The notes: a model not told the origin generated them from the sequence alone. A stretch of 64,000 nucleotides of DNA from Kingdonia uniflora (GCA_014058105.1 JACGCM010000452.1:496001-560000); one strand, 5' to 3'. Positions 34,490 through 46,925 are shown, numbered from the stretch's first letter. Program-made: numbers and translations.

Positions 34490-36100
34490 ATTATTAGGGA
34501 AGTATGTAATGCTTGGGAACTGGAAAGAATTGGAAGCAAGTGTGCAGGTTATGTATTTAACACTCTATGATGGTGATAATTCATTCAAAGTAGGAAAATG
34601 ACAAGCTATTTATAAAAAAATGATAATTAACATTTATTTCGATGATACCGTTGGCCATAAAAAATGCCAAAAGCGTCGCTTTAAATCAGGCAGATTCTTT
34701 CCTTTACAATCGATGTGACAAGTCAATATTATCTTTATTTCATGATTTTGACAACCTAGCATAAAGTCAACTTTAATTACGTTTACAACAAACTATCTAT
34801 TCAAAATATCTACGTTGGTAGGGAAGTACGTAATGCTTGATAATTCACAATAGTCAAATGATAATAATATCATAAATGAATGACAAATACTAATGGGAGG
34901 ATAACATTGAATTTATGGTAATAAATAACTACTCTAAAATGATACTCTTTGTAAGAACAAATGACAAATTAGGCATTTTAATTCTAAGAGAATCTTTCCT
35001 ATATAGTCAATGTGATAAATCAATATTTCCAAGAACATAAAAGCAGTTGAGTACAAGAAATACAATATATCTATTCTCAACAACAACCTCAACAATATTA
35101 TCACCACCACGACCCGCACTTCTTTAATCAAAACCCTCAACCAACACAAGACATTCTCAAGTTATTACACCTACAAAGATGTTCTAATTCTTTGATGCTC
35201 CCCAATTTATCAATATCTTTTACCAATCCGAATAAGAAACCGTTGAATATATTACGAAAAATCTTGTTTGTGGTGACCGATTATGCGTCGAGTGTTTTGT
35301 ATGATCCACCACCGTTGATATTTAAGGAGTTGCCTTATGGATATGGAACTCAGTGTTGGATTTTAAGATCAGAGGGGTTTATCAAGATGGCTACAGAAGG
35401 TTGTTTGAGAACTCAGTGTTGGATTTTAGGCAAGATATGACTGTGGGTGGTGCGGTGGTAGTGAGAGTAGAGAAGAGGAGGCTGTGAACTAGCAGACCAA
35501 GTGCGAAAGAGTGGAGGCGTTGTTTAAACTTTAAACTTTAAACTTGAAAGACTTATTGTTACTTGTTATCCCAAACGTTAAAGACTTAAAGGGTAGCTTC
35601 AATATAGAAAATTGCAATTAAACCAAATTACTTAAACAAGTTACGGGTTAACCCGAACCACTTAGGCTAAATCCTAGCCCAATCTATTTATTAAATGTTA
35701 GGTGGGTTCGGGTCAAATGGCCCACAACCCCTTAAGGCCAAACCCAAACCCGCCAAAAATAGGGTTGGGTTGGGTAGGTCAGCAGGCCGTGGGTCACTTT
35801 GCCAACTCTAAAGGGAATTATGTAATGTTTTATAAGTTACACCAGTAAGATGATAATGTATATAAAGAGATATGACAAATACTACTATAGGAGGATGTCA
35901 TTGAATTTACGGTGACAACTAACTACACCAAAATGGTATTCTTTGTAAAAACAAATGACAAATAAGTCATTTAAATTTTAAGAGCTTCTTTCTTAAACAG
36001 TCAAATTTGATTATTAAAGTCAACTTTGATTACATTTAGAACAAGCTATCTATCTAAAACATCCACGTGGTTCCCGGAACTCTAAACAATAAGCCATAAA
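34490..36100 (+). repeat. Repeated upstream regions of the coiled-coil gene family
   Basis: 34819-35030 and 35815-36075 are homologous (gggaagtacgtaatg.ttgata / gggaattatgtaatgttttat; tgacaaatact; aggaggat..cattgaattta.ggt; ttctttgtaa.aacaaatgacaaat). Part of a third copy lies at 34640-34815 (aaagtcaactttaattacgttta.aacaa.ctatct). So the 5' flank of the coiled-coil gene has been multiplied. Inside, 35185-35445 has a short plus-strand frame with a direct repeat gaactcagtgttggatttta (about 35348 and 35410), and 35640-35800 is a cg-rich block with gggttcgggt phrases, perhaps a small foreign repeat. Confidence 0.6.
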
Positions 36101-36222
36101 CTCTGTCACGCATGATTCAAAGTCCCAATTCACTCAAATATAAAAAACCCTAATCTTCTTTTAACAAAATATTCTCAAGCCTCAACTATTCAAACCCTAA
36201 ACTCTTTACAACTTCACAAGAA

Positions 36223-36657
36223 ATATCGCACTCCTACTCCACTTGACTTAACCGTGCCTCTTCTAGCACCCCTCAAGATTGGTTTTAAGCGGTAGGGATT
36301 GAGGTAGATGAGGCGGACGAACGTATCTCCACGTTGAATAGAAATTTCCTAATGGAGAAGGATGTCTCCGGTGAGAAAGCACAACTGCTGGAAGAGCATT
36401 ACGAAGAGTTTAATGAGAAATTAGTAGAACTCGATAAAATGGAGGATGAACTGGATAAAATTATAAAAAAGAAAATAGAGCATTCTGAAGAGTTCAAGCT
36501 CTATATCCGCTTCTTGGAAGATCAGCTCTGCACCATAAAGTTGGATCGGGATGAGCACAAAAAATGGTGGAAGGAGTAGGCCTGTAAAATTAGTTGTCTC
36601 GAGCCGAAGATCATGGTTATAGAATGTGATCAAAATTCCACAAGTGAGGAGTTGTGA
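36223..36657 (+). pseudogene. MULE coiled-coil gene, copy 1 (start lost)
   Basis: 435 bp collinear with copy 2 (37270-37704), with no net length change. The position of the ATG is ATA here (36223-36225), and there are stops at 36286-36288 (after DWF) and 36577-36579, ending at TGA 36655-36657. The protein is Glu/Lys-rich and heptad-like from about residue 45 to 125: FLMEKDVSGEKAQLLEEHYE, IRFLEDQLCTIKLDRDEHKK. No family recognised. It lies between the LINE and the transposase gene within the MULE, on the strand opposite to the transposase. A leader like that of copy 2 (ctcaactattcaa..cctaaactc) precedes it. Confidence 0.6.
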
Positions 36658-37269
36658 ACATTTGTGTTGTTTGGTTTTTAGTTTTTTTTGTTATTGTTAT
36701 TATTGTTTCCCTTGTATGAACATTTGTTTTGTTCCGTTTTGCTTTTTCGCTTTCAAATAGTAATTTCTGTCTGATATGAGGGAAACAAGCAACCGAAAAG
36801 TTCTATCCAAAACAAATAATATAAGGGAACTAAACAAATGATAAAGACAACATGAGCAAAGGTTGATTAATTTTGAACTGAACTAAACTGGTGATAACAT
36901 TTGAATAAACAAATGATAAATTAACGTTAAACAATGACAGTTCTAGCAAGAAACAAATGATATCTAGCATATAATCAAATGCAAAATTCTCTTCAACATA
37001 TTACATGTCGATGTAACAAGTAATGATACTTGATTAGACAACTCAGTTTAAATACTCATATGACTTACATGTACAACATGAAACGACGGCGCGAACCGAA
37101 GTAATAATAACTTTTTCCCTAAACATCGTGTAATCCCTGACACGCGTCTCTTCCCAATACATTTAACTCCCCTTATAAAAACCCTAATCTCAAATTAACT
37201 ATTCTCAACTCTTCAAGTCTTCAACTATTCAAGCGCTAACCCTAAACTCGTTTCAACTTCCCAAAAAAA

Positions 37270-37704
37270 ATGTCGTATTCTACTCGAGTCAGCCATATCT
37301 CTTCGAACACTTCATACGATTGGTTTGAGTCAGTAGGGATGCAGGAAGATCAGCGTGACCAACATCTCTACAAATTAAATAGACTATGTCTAATGGAAAA
37401 TGATGTCTCTGGTGAGAAGGCCCAAATGCTGAAAGAGCGTTACGAAGACTTCAGGGAGAAATTAGGAGCGTTCGATTATATCCAGGGTGAACTGCATCAA
37501 GTTATTGCAAAGAGAGATAAGCATTTTGAAGAGTTCAAGTTCCATATGCACTTCTTGAAAGATCAGCTCTGCGCCGTAAAGCTGAACCGGGATGAGCACA
37601 AGAAACTTTAGGAGGAGTCGGCTTCTAAGATTAGCTATCTCCAACAGAAGATCCCGGCTTTGAAGTGCGATCTGGAATGCTCGGAACGTGATTAGGAGCT
37701 GTGA
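37270..37704 (+). pseudogene. MULE coiled-coil gene, copy 2, unrecognised family
   Basis: ATG 37270, open for 113 codons, then TAG 37609-37611 and TAG 37693-37695 before the terminal TGA 37702-37704; 144 residues if read through. The N-terminus is Ser/Thr-rich (MSYSTRVSHISSNTSYDWFE); from about residue 40 it is a Glu/Lys/Leu coiled coil with MENDVSGEKAQMLKERYEDF and MHFLKDQLCAVKLNRDEHKK. A leader with cttataaaaaccctaatct (TATA-like, near 37176) lies upstream. The equal length of the two copies, with most differences at the base level and not as indels, argues that both were once translated. Function unknown: a structural or transposase-partner role is possible but is inference. Confidence 0.65.
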
Positions 37705-38290
37705 ACATTTGTTCTAGTTTTTTTGGTATTTAGTTTGTTTTATTTTTGTGGTAACTAATACTTTCCCTATGTTTGAATGAACATCTATTTGGTTTTGTTT
37801 TGTGCTATTTCGTTTGCTTTTTGCTGTTAAATAGTGGTTTCCTTTTAATATGTGGCAAATAAAATACTCATAGTTCTAAAAAAAATAATGATGATATAAG
37901 GGGGGGGGGACAAGTTTAATGATGAACTTAACAAAACTGATGATAAAAATTCTTCAGACAAATAAGAAATTCTTAGTGCACAAGTGACAGTTCTGAAGCA
38001 AATAATGATATAAAAGAAACCAACAAATGCAAAATTCTTTAAGAACAAATGATAGTTCCGAGAAAAACAATGATATCGTGGAAACAAACAAATGAGAAAT
38101 TTTTCTTGCACAAATGACTGCTCAGAAGCAAACAATATATAATAGAAATAAACAAATAAGAAATTCTTCGTGGACAAATGACAGTTCAGTAGCAAATAAT
38201 GATATAATTGAAACAAACAAATGAGAAATTCGTTTTAAGCAAATAACAGTTATATTTAGACAAATGATAATTTTAACAACACTGAAGATA
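37705..38290. repeat. MULE spacer rich in CAAATGA repeats
   Basis: Between the coiled-coil gene and the C-terminal transposase exon. 37880-38280 has many copies of caaatgacagtt/aacaaatgagaaattctt, roughly every 40-80 bp. It is the reverse-complement form of the TCATTTGT motif. A run of nine G occurs at 37901-37909. Confidence 0.65.
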
Positions 38291-40567
38291 AAGATCATAC
38301 GAACAAATGATACAGAGAGTACCCAAAATCATCAGTTTAAACTGATTGTAACATCATCATTTGGGATGATAGGTGGCTCAATACTCATCATAAAAGACGG
38401 TGTCATTATCGGACGTGTATTGTCATCAGATGGGATTGGCAGAAGCTTACAAGAATCCGTAATGTACGAACCCTGCAAGTTAGTGAATCCGCCACAATCT
38501 TTCTACTCTCACAGTGATCCGTAGCCCATGACGTTAGGCGAGCTTGACTCTTCTCAGGTTCCTCCCTATACGTGTAGGACATTTCTGAGAATATTCTACG
38601 CAATTCCTCAATAGACACATGGATAGGGAGATGTCTTACTTCCAAAATAACGTTATTCCAACACTCGACATGATTTGTGTAAGCCACTCTGTATCTGAAC
38701 AAATGACAAATAATAGAAATCAAATGCCAAATGAGCATAACCTGATGACAAATGGGATCATACAATTGTAAAAGGAATAATAAAGAACTGATGAGAAATA
38801 AAGGTAAAAAAATGGCCAATAAGAATGCAAATGGAGTAATAATGACTATTCCTAATATAACAAATGAGAAGTTGATCAATACAGAGTGACAACGTACCTA
38901 CTCATTGGAATGTATAGATTAGACCATGTTTCATTAGGAATACCTAGTATTTATTGGAGACCCACTAGATCTGTATTTCGAATAACATTTATGTGTTTTT
39001 TGAAATCAATGCTAGTTTGGGCCTCTGCTGCCATCCTAAATGCGATCCTCGTGCTTTCGAGTGTAGTTTTAATGTTGTTCGATATGTTGAAGGCACAAAA
39101 TGTATGGATTGCAAATGGAAACACTTTGGGTACAACATTAATAATTTCAGCGTTCCTGTCAGAGATGACGACGAATCTAGTGTCATAACTATAGAAATTT
39201 AACCCAAACATCTTCAGGAAGTATATCTAACTTTTGGTGGCCTCCGAGTCCATTATTAAAAATACAAGTGGAAAACTATGATTGTTTGGGTCAATGGCGA
39301 TGGTTGTTAGTAGAGTCCCACGATATCTCCCTTTTAAAAAGGTTCTGTCAATCACAACAGCTGGTCTTAATAGTTTATATGTTTTTTTAGGAGGACTAAA
39401 ACACCAAAAACACCTTGTGAATCTCTTATCCTTGCAACTCATAGTTTGTATGTCAAATACAAAATCTGGGTCAACCAATCTCACTTTCAAAAATTAGCTC
39501 GTAAGTACTTGGTATGCGTGCTCAAAGCTGCCTCGCATACGAAATAATTACGTAGATCAAATAAATTGTAAAGCAGACAAATGATAAACATCACAATACA
39601 AATGACGCAGTGAGTCAAAAAAATGACATGCGATAAAATGATAAAAATTATTGTACAAATGACTTGTATGGGTAAACTAATGACATAGAAAGTGATGATA
39701 CCTCTGGGTGGGCTTTTTCTTTCATATGCTAGGCAAGATTGTATGTTTAATTAATATTGTGATTAATTTGCATATCATCAATAATTCTGAAAGGTTTGTA
39801 GCTTAGGCCTTTTTGTAGTTTTTGCTTAATTATAGAAGCAACCCATCTACTAGACGCTGCCTTATAAGCATTCCCACCTTCAGTTTCTACTCGGATGCAT
39901 GTATGCGCGGAGCAATAAGTACTTACTCTAAATGGGACAGAACCGACCAACCTTGTCGCATAAATCTGCCAGGAGCATTTATGACCATTGCAGCGTACCA
40001 CGATTTTATATTCGCTGCTCAGAACGTGTTCGAGATTGAACTGGTTTACAACTGCTTAAGTGAAAAATTATGCGAGCTTACCTGAAGGTTCAGTTTGTCC
40101 AATGATAGGTTCAAGTTCAATTAAAAGAGGAACATTAGTTAACATAGGTTCATTTGAAATAGGAACATTAGTTAACATAGGTTTATTTGAAAAATGAATA
40201 TTTGATTGAGAAATACAAGTTTCATTTAAGAAGAACATCAGTTAGGATAGTTTGAAAAGGTTTATTTGATTGAGGAACATTAGTTAGTACAGGTTCATTA
40301 GAGAGATGAACATTTGATTGGGGAATACTAGGTTCATTTGAGGGAAGAACATCAGTACGAATAGTTTTGAAAGAATTATTTGATTGACGAACATCATCAT
40401 CATCCACTAAAGGTCCAAACCTACATGGATCAAGCGCTCTACCGTTTGTTTTAGGGTAACCTCTATATTCAGGTTCAGGATCAGGAAATGAGTTATGACG
40501 CAAAGGTCCCCCCGCTTTGGTGCTGGCCAACCCTTTACCTGAGCCAGTATCTTTGGTGGTGGACAAC
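38290..40567 (-). pseudogene. MULE transposase, main part, degraded
   Basis: Minus strand, continued from 50522-51021 after the Tat insertion. From 40567: a low-complexity region with repeats of SNEP/LTNVPQSN (40100-40350), then donor AG/gtaagc at 40083. About 40030-39715: DNA-binding N-terminal domain with VRCNGHKCSWQIYA and GLSYKPFRIIDDMQ. 39545-39215 and 39211-38900: catalytic core with VIDRTFLKGRYRGTLL (first Asp), LIMDSE and VISDRNAEIINVVPKVFP, then CAFNISNN, and IPNETWSNLYIP ending at a donor near 38897. 38690-38520: AYTNHVECWNNVILEVRHLPI. Last exon about 38500-38340 with LLPIPSDDNTRP. The enzyme would cut and paste the MULE at its terminal repeats. Introns contain the TCATTTGT motif. 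In-frame stops (for example near 39738 and 39477) inactivate it. Confidence 0.85.
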
Positions 40568-40572
40568 CCTTT
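40568..40572. repeat. Target-site duplication CCTTT of the plus-strand Tat element
   Basis: ccttt precedes the LTR at 40573; the same five bases follow the other end at 50522-50526. Confidence 0.85.
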
Positions 40573-41304
40573 TGTAGTAGCCTACAAGCAGCCTTCTACC
40601 CCATTAGAACACTCTAAGGCTACATCGAAGCCTATATGCATACCTCAAAGCTCAATCAATCCTTAAATAAGCTTTCCAAGAATACACGAAGATGATGCCT
40701 CAAAGACGAAGCCTCGACTCTGAACAAGCCTCGAAGATGAACTCCACATCAGTACCAGAAATACTTTGGCCATAGTTGCACATGGTCGAAGGCAGACATG
40801 TCAGACAACCAGCTTACCAGACAAGAATGGCACTGTTGCTGGTCCTAACAACTATAGTGACAAAACCAACAACGGCTACAGTGTTAGAGCACAGTGCTAG
40901 ACCCGACATTTCTGACGTCAACACCAACTCTGGGATACCCGCCAAATCCGGATGGTACCCTTGTAATGTAACCTACCTTGCTGACTCAACCCTTCCTATG
41001 TTCTATAAATAGGAGGGAGGGGGGACTAAGGAGGGGTTACAAAATCTCTTCCCTAAACCCTTGCAGTTTACCTTCGACCAACCTGTAAAGCACATAGCAT
41101 TCGAACCTTCGACTACTCGACAGTAATATACAATCTCTTAAAAATCCTCATTAGAGGTCGTGGAGAGACCCATTATAGGCCTCCCCGCAAGTATATTGCC
41201 AATAGGTTATTCGTACTATAAATTATATGCTTGAATCCTTTGATATTAGATAAACCCGTGGTATAACGGCCAACTTCCCCTCCGCACAAAGTTAGGCTCC
41301 TATA
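40573..41304 (+). repeat. 5' LTR of the plus-strand Tat element
   Basis: 732 bp, TG at 40573, ending cctata at 41304 (cctaca in the other LTR). Contains ttctataaatagg near 41000, a good TATA box, with transcription expected shortly downstream. The last ~125 bp (from caagtatattgccaatagg) match 50398-50521. Confidence 0.85.
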
Positions 41305-41306
41305 TT

Positions 41307-41322
41307 ATGCACCATCTGTGCT
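41307..41322 (+). other. Primer binding site of the plus-strand Tat element
   Basis: tgcaccatctgtgctt, three bases after the LTR. It is recognisable as a decayed form of tggcgccgtctgtggg, the same primer site as in the minus-strand Tat element; two of the changes fit loss of CpG. Confidence 0.5.
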
Positions 41323-41388
41323 TTCCCACCCTACCAATCTCCTCTGCCTCATATTTTTCCCTTTTCAAACCCCTACAGATCACTTCCA

Positions 41389-43138
41389 ATGGCACCCACC
41401 CTCCGTTCTACTTCCACCCATGCTGGTAACTCCACTGATGGATTGGCTGCTCAACTCGCCCTACTTTCCCTACAATTCACTCAGGCTGAGAAGCGACACC
41501 AATCACAACTGTACCAAAAGCACGATGAGCACCGTCAAGCGTTTGAAGCTAAGAGGCAACGCCGTTTAGACGATACCGATAGACAATACTGTGCTATCAA
41601 CGATCTGTGCAACACGGTCTACGAGTTGTAACATCTACAGCCTCTAGACGCCCCTCTGCCATTCTGAATACCCCCGCCATCGCGTGTATATGCCCGCACT
41701 CGATTGGGACCACTTCCACATATTGAAGTACCCCCGGTCCATCATGGAATTGAGGGTGATCCCCTATTATCCCCCCTACTAGCTCCATCCATCTCAGAAT
41801 CTACCCCACAGAGGACTCCTCAGATTCCACCCTTTATTTCACCAGGCAACCCTAACGCTGCCCTGCCTGAGATCATCTCGGGGAGTGCATCGCTGAGCAT
41901 ACACCGAACATTCAGCCTCACTCCCTTCGATCATAAACATCCCCCCTCACCCTGCCTATTTTATTCAGCAGGACCTCGATTACAAAATTCTCCCAACCAT
42001 CCACATCAGTGCGAGCCCCACACCAAACTCATGGAGTCGGTTAAACAACCCCTCTGCCCCAAACTCCTCGCTATTGAGGTGCCTCCAAATTTCTGTCCTC
42101 CCAAACTCAGCAAATACCGCAACACCGACCCTCAATCCCATATTCTCAAATTCTAAAATACTCTAAGCCTTTACTCCACAGCCGACCACCTAATGTGTTG
42201 ACTTTTTCCCACCAGCCTCACTAATGGCCCTCTTTGATGGTATCATAACCTTCCCAATGGCTTGATTCAAAGTTTCAAACAATTATCTAACCTGTTCATT
42301 GCCCAATTTGCCTTCAACAAGGATAGAGAGGTCAGAGTCGGCGCCCTCTTCAATTTCCAAAAATCCCTCAGTAAAACCCTTGAGGCCTTTACTAAGAAGT
42401 TCCTCGATGAGTCACGCAAAGTCGAAAGCCTCGACTGCACAAATGCCGTACTCGCGTATTCGAATACTTTGCCAGATAACAGCCGTGTCAAAGAATACCT
42501 GGTCCTCCACAAACCTCGAACCCTCGAGGAGATGCTCTCAAAGGTCAATGGCTATATCGACCTTGAACACCTCTGGGAATCACATAAACAGGGGCAGTCT
42601 TCGACTACCAACCCAAATAAGCCTCGAGGTGGCCCACCCTCTACTATTACACCTCTAATCGCTCTCGTCTCACAGGAGACTGAGAGTAGTAAATGCCCTC
42701 ACTTTGATAACACTGCAGAAGGTCGTAAAAAATGAACAAAACCAGTCCTACCTAGACTGATTGCCCCCATCGGCACCCTTCTACCACAGATCTAGGCAGA
42801 CCCCATATGGCATATCCCTTTCCCCATCGAGGTCAAACCAGGCGAACCATACTGTGTCAACCACAAGTGTAACTGTCACCACACAAATAAATGCTTCGCC
42901 TTACAGTACTCTCTTAAAATAATACTCAAGGCCGACCTCCCAAGCTACTTCGGCGGGTCGTACCCCAAACCTTAACCCTCCCCTGCTACTGACCAAGCTA
43001 AAGTACACATCTACCAACTTTACCTCATCGAGGTCAGTAACATCGACATCGTCCCTTCTAAGAGCAAGCGTAAGCGTGTCGAAGAATGCTATAAACTCAC
43101 TTACCAGGAAAAGCATTCTGCCCTCCAGCCAGAATAAT
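41389..43138 (+). pseudogene. Tat gag, degraded
   Basis: ATG 41389 (MAPTLRSTSTHAGNST) opens a short coiled N-terminus to TAA 41629-41631, then a Pro-rich spacer (41704-42156). 42262-42735 is the capsid-like part: FKQLSNLFIAQFAFNKDREV, SLSKTLEAFTKKFLDESRKV, LEEMLSKVNGYIDLEHLWES. 42835-42905 encodes the Tat-type zinc knuckle, PYCVNHKCNCHHTNKCFALQ. Then a spacer to the protease. Several stops. Confidence 0.8.
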
Positions 43139-43149
43139 GTCAATATCTT

Positions 43150-43640
43150 CGACCCGAGGGTATCTCTTTCATCGCATGCGACACCTCACATGTTCATTTT
43201 CCTCATTCTGGCCCCTTAGTCATCATGATTAAGGTCAAACACCTCGTCCTCCACACCATACTTATCGATACAGGAAGTGCAGCCGATGTACTTTTCCTTT
43301 AAACCGTCCAAGCCTTGACAAAACAGATCTCATCACTGCGGCCAATGTCAAACTGAAAGGCTTTAATGGGGCTACCAAAGTTGCGGTTGGTCGAATCTGC
43401 CTCCCAGTTACTACCGGCCGAGTCATACTTCAAACCAGCTTTCTTGTCATCAATAAGAAGTTTGAATACCCTGGTATTCTCGGGCGCGACTGGCCCCATG
43501 CTATGCGCGCCATACCTTCAACCTATCATCAGACCCTTCATTTCACTCCCCCTATGGCACATGGAATTTAAAAGGCTCTCAGCGCCTCGCCCGCTCATGT
43601 GAGTATCTGAAGATCGATCAGACCAGGAAATTTGTTAGAC
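43150..43640 (+). pseudogene. Tat aspartic protease, degraded
   Basis: Active site at about 43250-43305: HTILIDTGSAADVLF, intact. Then TAA 43300-43302, and downstream an ILGRDW-type motif (GILGRDWPHAMRAIPSTYHQ region near 43470-43530). The protease would mature Gag-Pol. Confidence 0.75.
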
Positions 43641-43779
43641 TCCCATAGTAATTACTGTCTCCTTCTGTCTCCACATCTTCGACACCCGCCATCTCACCCA
43701 CCAAACCCACTATTTATATTGAACTCGGCGGTTCTTGTCGAGGTACGTTCATTAGAACTTTTCTAGACGAAGTAAAGTG

Positions 43780-45640
43780 CCTCGAACTTACAGACTTCCT
43801 TCGTGCAAGCAAAGATGTCTTCGTATGGACATTTTAGGAGATGCCTGGTGTCGACCCCAGTTTAGCATGTAACCGCCTCGACCTCATCCCTTACTCTATA
43901 GCAGTAAATCATAAAAAGTATACATTGGCCCCGCAATTTTGAGAAGCTGTAAATCTCAAAGTCTATAAGCTCATAGCTACGGGTTTCATTAGAGAAGTCA
44001 AGTATGCTGATTGGATATCAAACATTGTTGCAGTTCCTTAAAAGAACGGAAAGAACAGAATCTGTGCCGACTTCACAGATCTCAACAAGCACACACCGAA
44101 AGATAGCTTCCCCCTCCCAATCATTTCAGTGCTCCTAGATGTTACTGCTAGACATGAGCACCTATCAATGATGGATGCAGCTTCAGGTTGCAATCAGGTA
44201 CTCCTCCTCCCTGAAGATCAACTCAAAACTTCTTTCATCATTGAACATGGCCTTTACTGTTTAAAGTCATGCCCTTCGGCCTTATAAAATGCCAGTGCCA
44301 CCTATCAGCGCCTTGTTACAACTATGTTTAAACCCTTGCTTGACAAGTTGGTTGAAGTTTACATCGACGTCATATTATGCAAGAGCCTCCAAAAATAGAC
44401 CCACATCCAGGACCTAACCAAAGTCTTTTCGATACTACGAACATACAATGTGAAACTTAACCCAGACAAATGCTAATTTAGTGTTTCGTCTAGCAAATTT
44501 TAAGGCCATCTTATCAGTAAATAAGGTATCGAGATTGACCCTACCCATATCCGATCCCTCATCGACATGCCTTCGCCCTAAACCAGAAAAGATGTCCAAA
44601 AAGTGGCTGGAAAAATAGCGACCCTCAACCGTTTCATTTCCAAATCCTCAGACCGTTGTGCTTGGCTCTTTTTTCTCTTACGCGACCATGGCGTCCACAA
44701 AACTAAAAAGAAAAACAACCCAGAGATTAACTGGACACCCGACTGTGAACAAGCCTTCTACGACCTTAAAGCATACCTTGGCCGACCACCCATCATCAGT
44801 ACCCCTATCGAAGGCAAAACGTTCTCCTTAGACCTCGCAGTCCCGGATACCTCTATCAGCTCAGTCCTCATTTGACTCGAATCAAACATCACAAAGTTTG
44901 TATATTTTATCAACAAAACTCTAACACCTGTAGAAACCCCATACACGAAACTTGAGCATTTGCTCCTCACCCTCGTCTATTCGTCCCGCAAACTCAAACC
45001 ATATTTTTAAGCTCATCCCATCCGTATTATAACAAGCTATCCCCTTCGAGAAGAACTTAGCAAAAAAGAGAAATCCAGATGAGTACAATAATGGTCTATT
45101 TATCTTGGCGAACATGACATCATATTTGAGAAACATATATCCCAGAAAGGCCAAGCAGGCCCCGATTTCCTCGCTGACTTCCCGGTCGAAGATATCGACT
45201 GGAAGGAACACGGAGACGATCTACCAGAGGACCAGCCCGAACCTACAGACCCATGGAACCCTAACACAGGCATACAACTTTTAACAGATGGATCCGCTGG
45301 ACCTAATGGTTCAGGGATCGGTATCGTCCTGGTTATACCCACCAATGATCGATTTAAAAAGGCAGTCAAGTGAAACTTTGAATGTTCCAACAGCGAGGCT
45401 GAGTATGAGCCTTGATCTATGGCCCCGACCTTGCACTCGCCCTCGGCATCCCAAAACTTGCTATTTTTGCAAATTCCCAACTCATTCAAAGACAGTACTC
45501 CGGTGAGAATCAAGCCAACGGTCGCATGGCCGAATATTCTTCCCTCGTCCGCCAGTGCATGAACCATTTTCCTAAAAATTCTATTACTCACTACCTACGA
45601 GGTGAAAATAAACACACCGATGCCCTCGTCTACATAACGT
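43780..45640 (+). pseudogene. Tat reverse transcriptase with two RNase H domains, degraded
   Basis: RT motifs from about 43960: TGFIREVKYADWISNIVAVP, ICADFTDLNKHTPKDSFPLP, SMMDAASGCNQVLLLPEDQ, and the catalytic box VYIDVILCKSL near 44362, where YIDD has become YIDV. Thumb 44450-44640 (VAGKIATLNRFISKSS is conserved with the other Tat element). First RNase H 44810-45080 (INKTLTPVETPYTKLEHLLL). Second, archaeal-like RNase H from 45285: LLTDGSAGPNGSGIGIVLV with its first Asp, and SEAEYE with Glu. At least eight in-frame stops. Confidence 0.85.
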
Positions 45641-46925
45641 CTATGTTAGGCTAGTCTGAATCCTGAACTTTCCATATCGAAGTACTCGAACGCCCAAATA
45701 TCGACCAGATGGAAGTCAATGCTATCAATACTGGGGGTGAGAGTTTTGATCCAGACGACTGGAGTACACCATTCATTGATTACTTTAACAATGCTACCCT
45801 CCCAGACGATCCCAAAGCCAAATGATCATTATTATATAACTATCGCATATATACCATCCTCAAACGCGAGTTACATTACAAATCCCCAAATGGCTTCCTC
45901 CTTCGCCATATCTCTTTAAACTAAGCCTCCATAATTATAGCCAAACTCTACGAAGGTACTTGCGGTGCTTATACTGCCGGTAGATCAATGGCCCTTCGAG
46001 CCTTCTCCCAAGGTTTATTCTGGCCCAATATGAAGAAGGAAGCTGAAGAATATGCCTAATACTGTGACAAATGCCAGCGCCATGCTCACGATATCTATAG
46101 CCCTTCACAAGGCCTCCATTTTAGTCAAGTCTCTTGGCCATTCAAACACTGGGCAATCAATCTTATTGGCCCTTTTTCCAAAGCCTCGGGTAGCCGAGAG
46201 AACATCCTTGTTACAACATATTATTTTACCAAATGGGTCGAAGCAGTACCCTTGTGTCGAACCAGAGAAGAAGAAGTCATCAAATTTTTATGGGAAAATA
46301 TTATTACACACCTCGGATGCGCTCATATGATTCGATGTGACAATGGTCCACAGTTTGTTGGAAACAAAGTATAAAATTTCCTCAAGAAGTATAACATCAT
46401 TCTCTCCCCCTCAACACCTTACTACCCCTAAGAGAATGGGCAAGTCGAAGCAATCAACAAAATAATAGTCGACGGTCTCAAGAAACGTGTCGATACAAAG
46501 AAAGGATGATGGGTTCAGGAGTTACAACATGTCCTCTGGGCCTATCGGATAGCATCAAGAAAAGCAACAGGCTGTACCCCTTTTCTCCAAGTCTATGGTA
46601 CTGATGCCGTGCTCCTTACTCAGTTCAAACTCGGATGCAACATGTTATAGATTGACGAAACTAGAGATCGAGCCATCGCTAACCTCGGCCGTTACCATCT
46701 ATCACTTTAGAAGTCATACAACAAGAGAGTTTGACCATGAAGTTTCAATATTAGAGATTTAGTACTTCGACGTGTCACGCAGTCCTCGAAGCCTTGAAAT
46801 GCCGACAAGTTAGCCGAATCCTGGGAATGACCTTATGTCGTGTACGACAAAACCGACAAGGGTTCATAGTACCTAATGATAGAAGACGAAGAACGTCTAC
46901 CAAACCCATGGAATACAATATAACT
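45640..46925 (+). pseudogene. Tat integrase, degraded
   Basis: Zinc-binding part near 45950-46085 (CGAYTAGRSMALRAFSQGLF, FWPNMKKEAEEYA, CDKCQRHAHD). Core: the first catalytic Asp is lost (TTYYFTKWVEAVPLCRTREE), the second is kept in IRCDNGPQFVGNKV (46335), and the Glu in GQVEAINKIIVDGLKK (46440). C-terminal part through LGRYHLSL and DKLAESWE near 46800, ending around 46925. Multiple stops. The motif order matches the other Tat element. Confidence 0.8.

Noticed and set aside
34490..35440. A further coiled-coil gene copy downstream of the first duplicated flank
   Set aside because: The upstream flank is clearly repeated, but the following sequence (35185-35445) does not align with the coiled-coil frame, so no third gene copy was called.
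38886..39202. Plus-strand frames over the transposase core
   Set aside because: They overlap the minus-strand frame that carries recognisable MULE catalytic motifs, so they are shadows.
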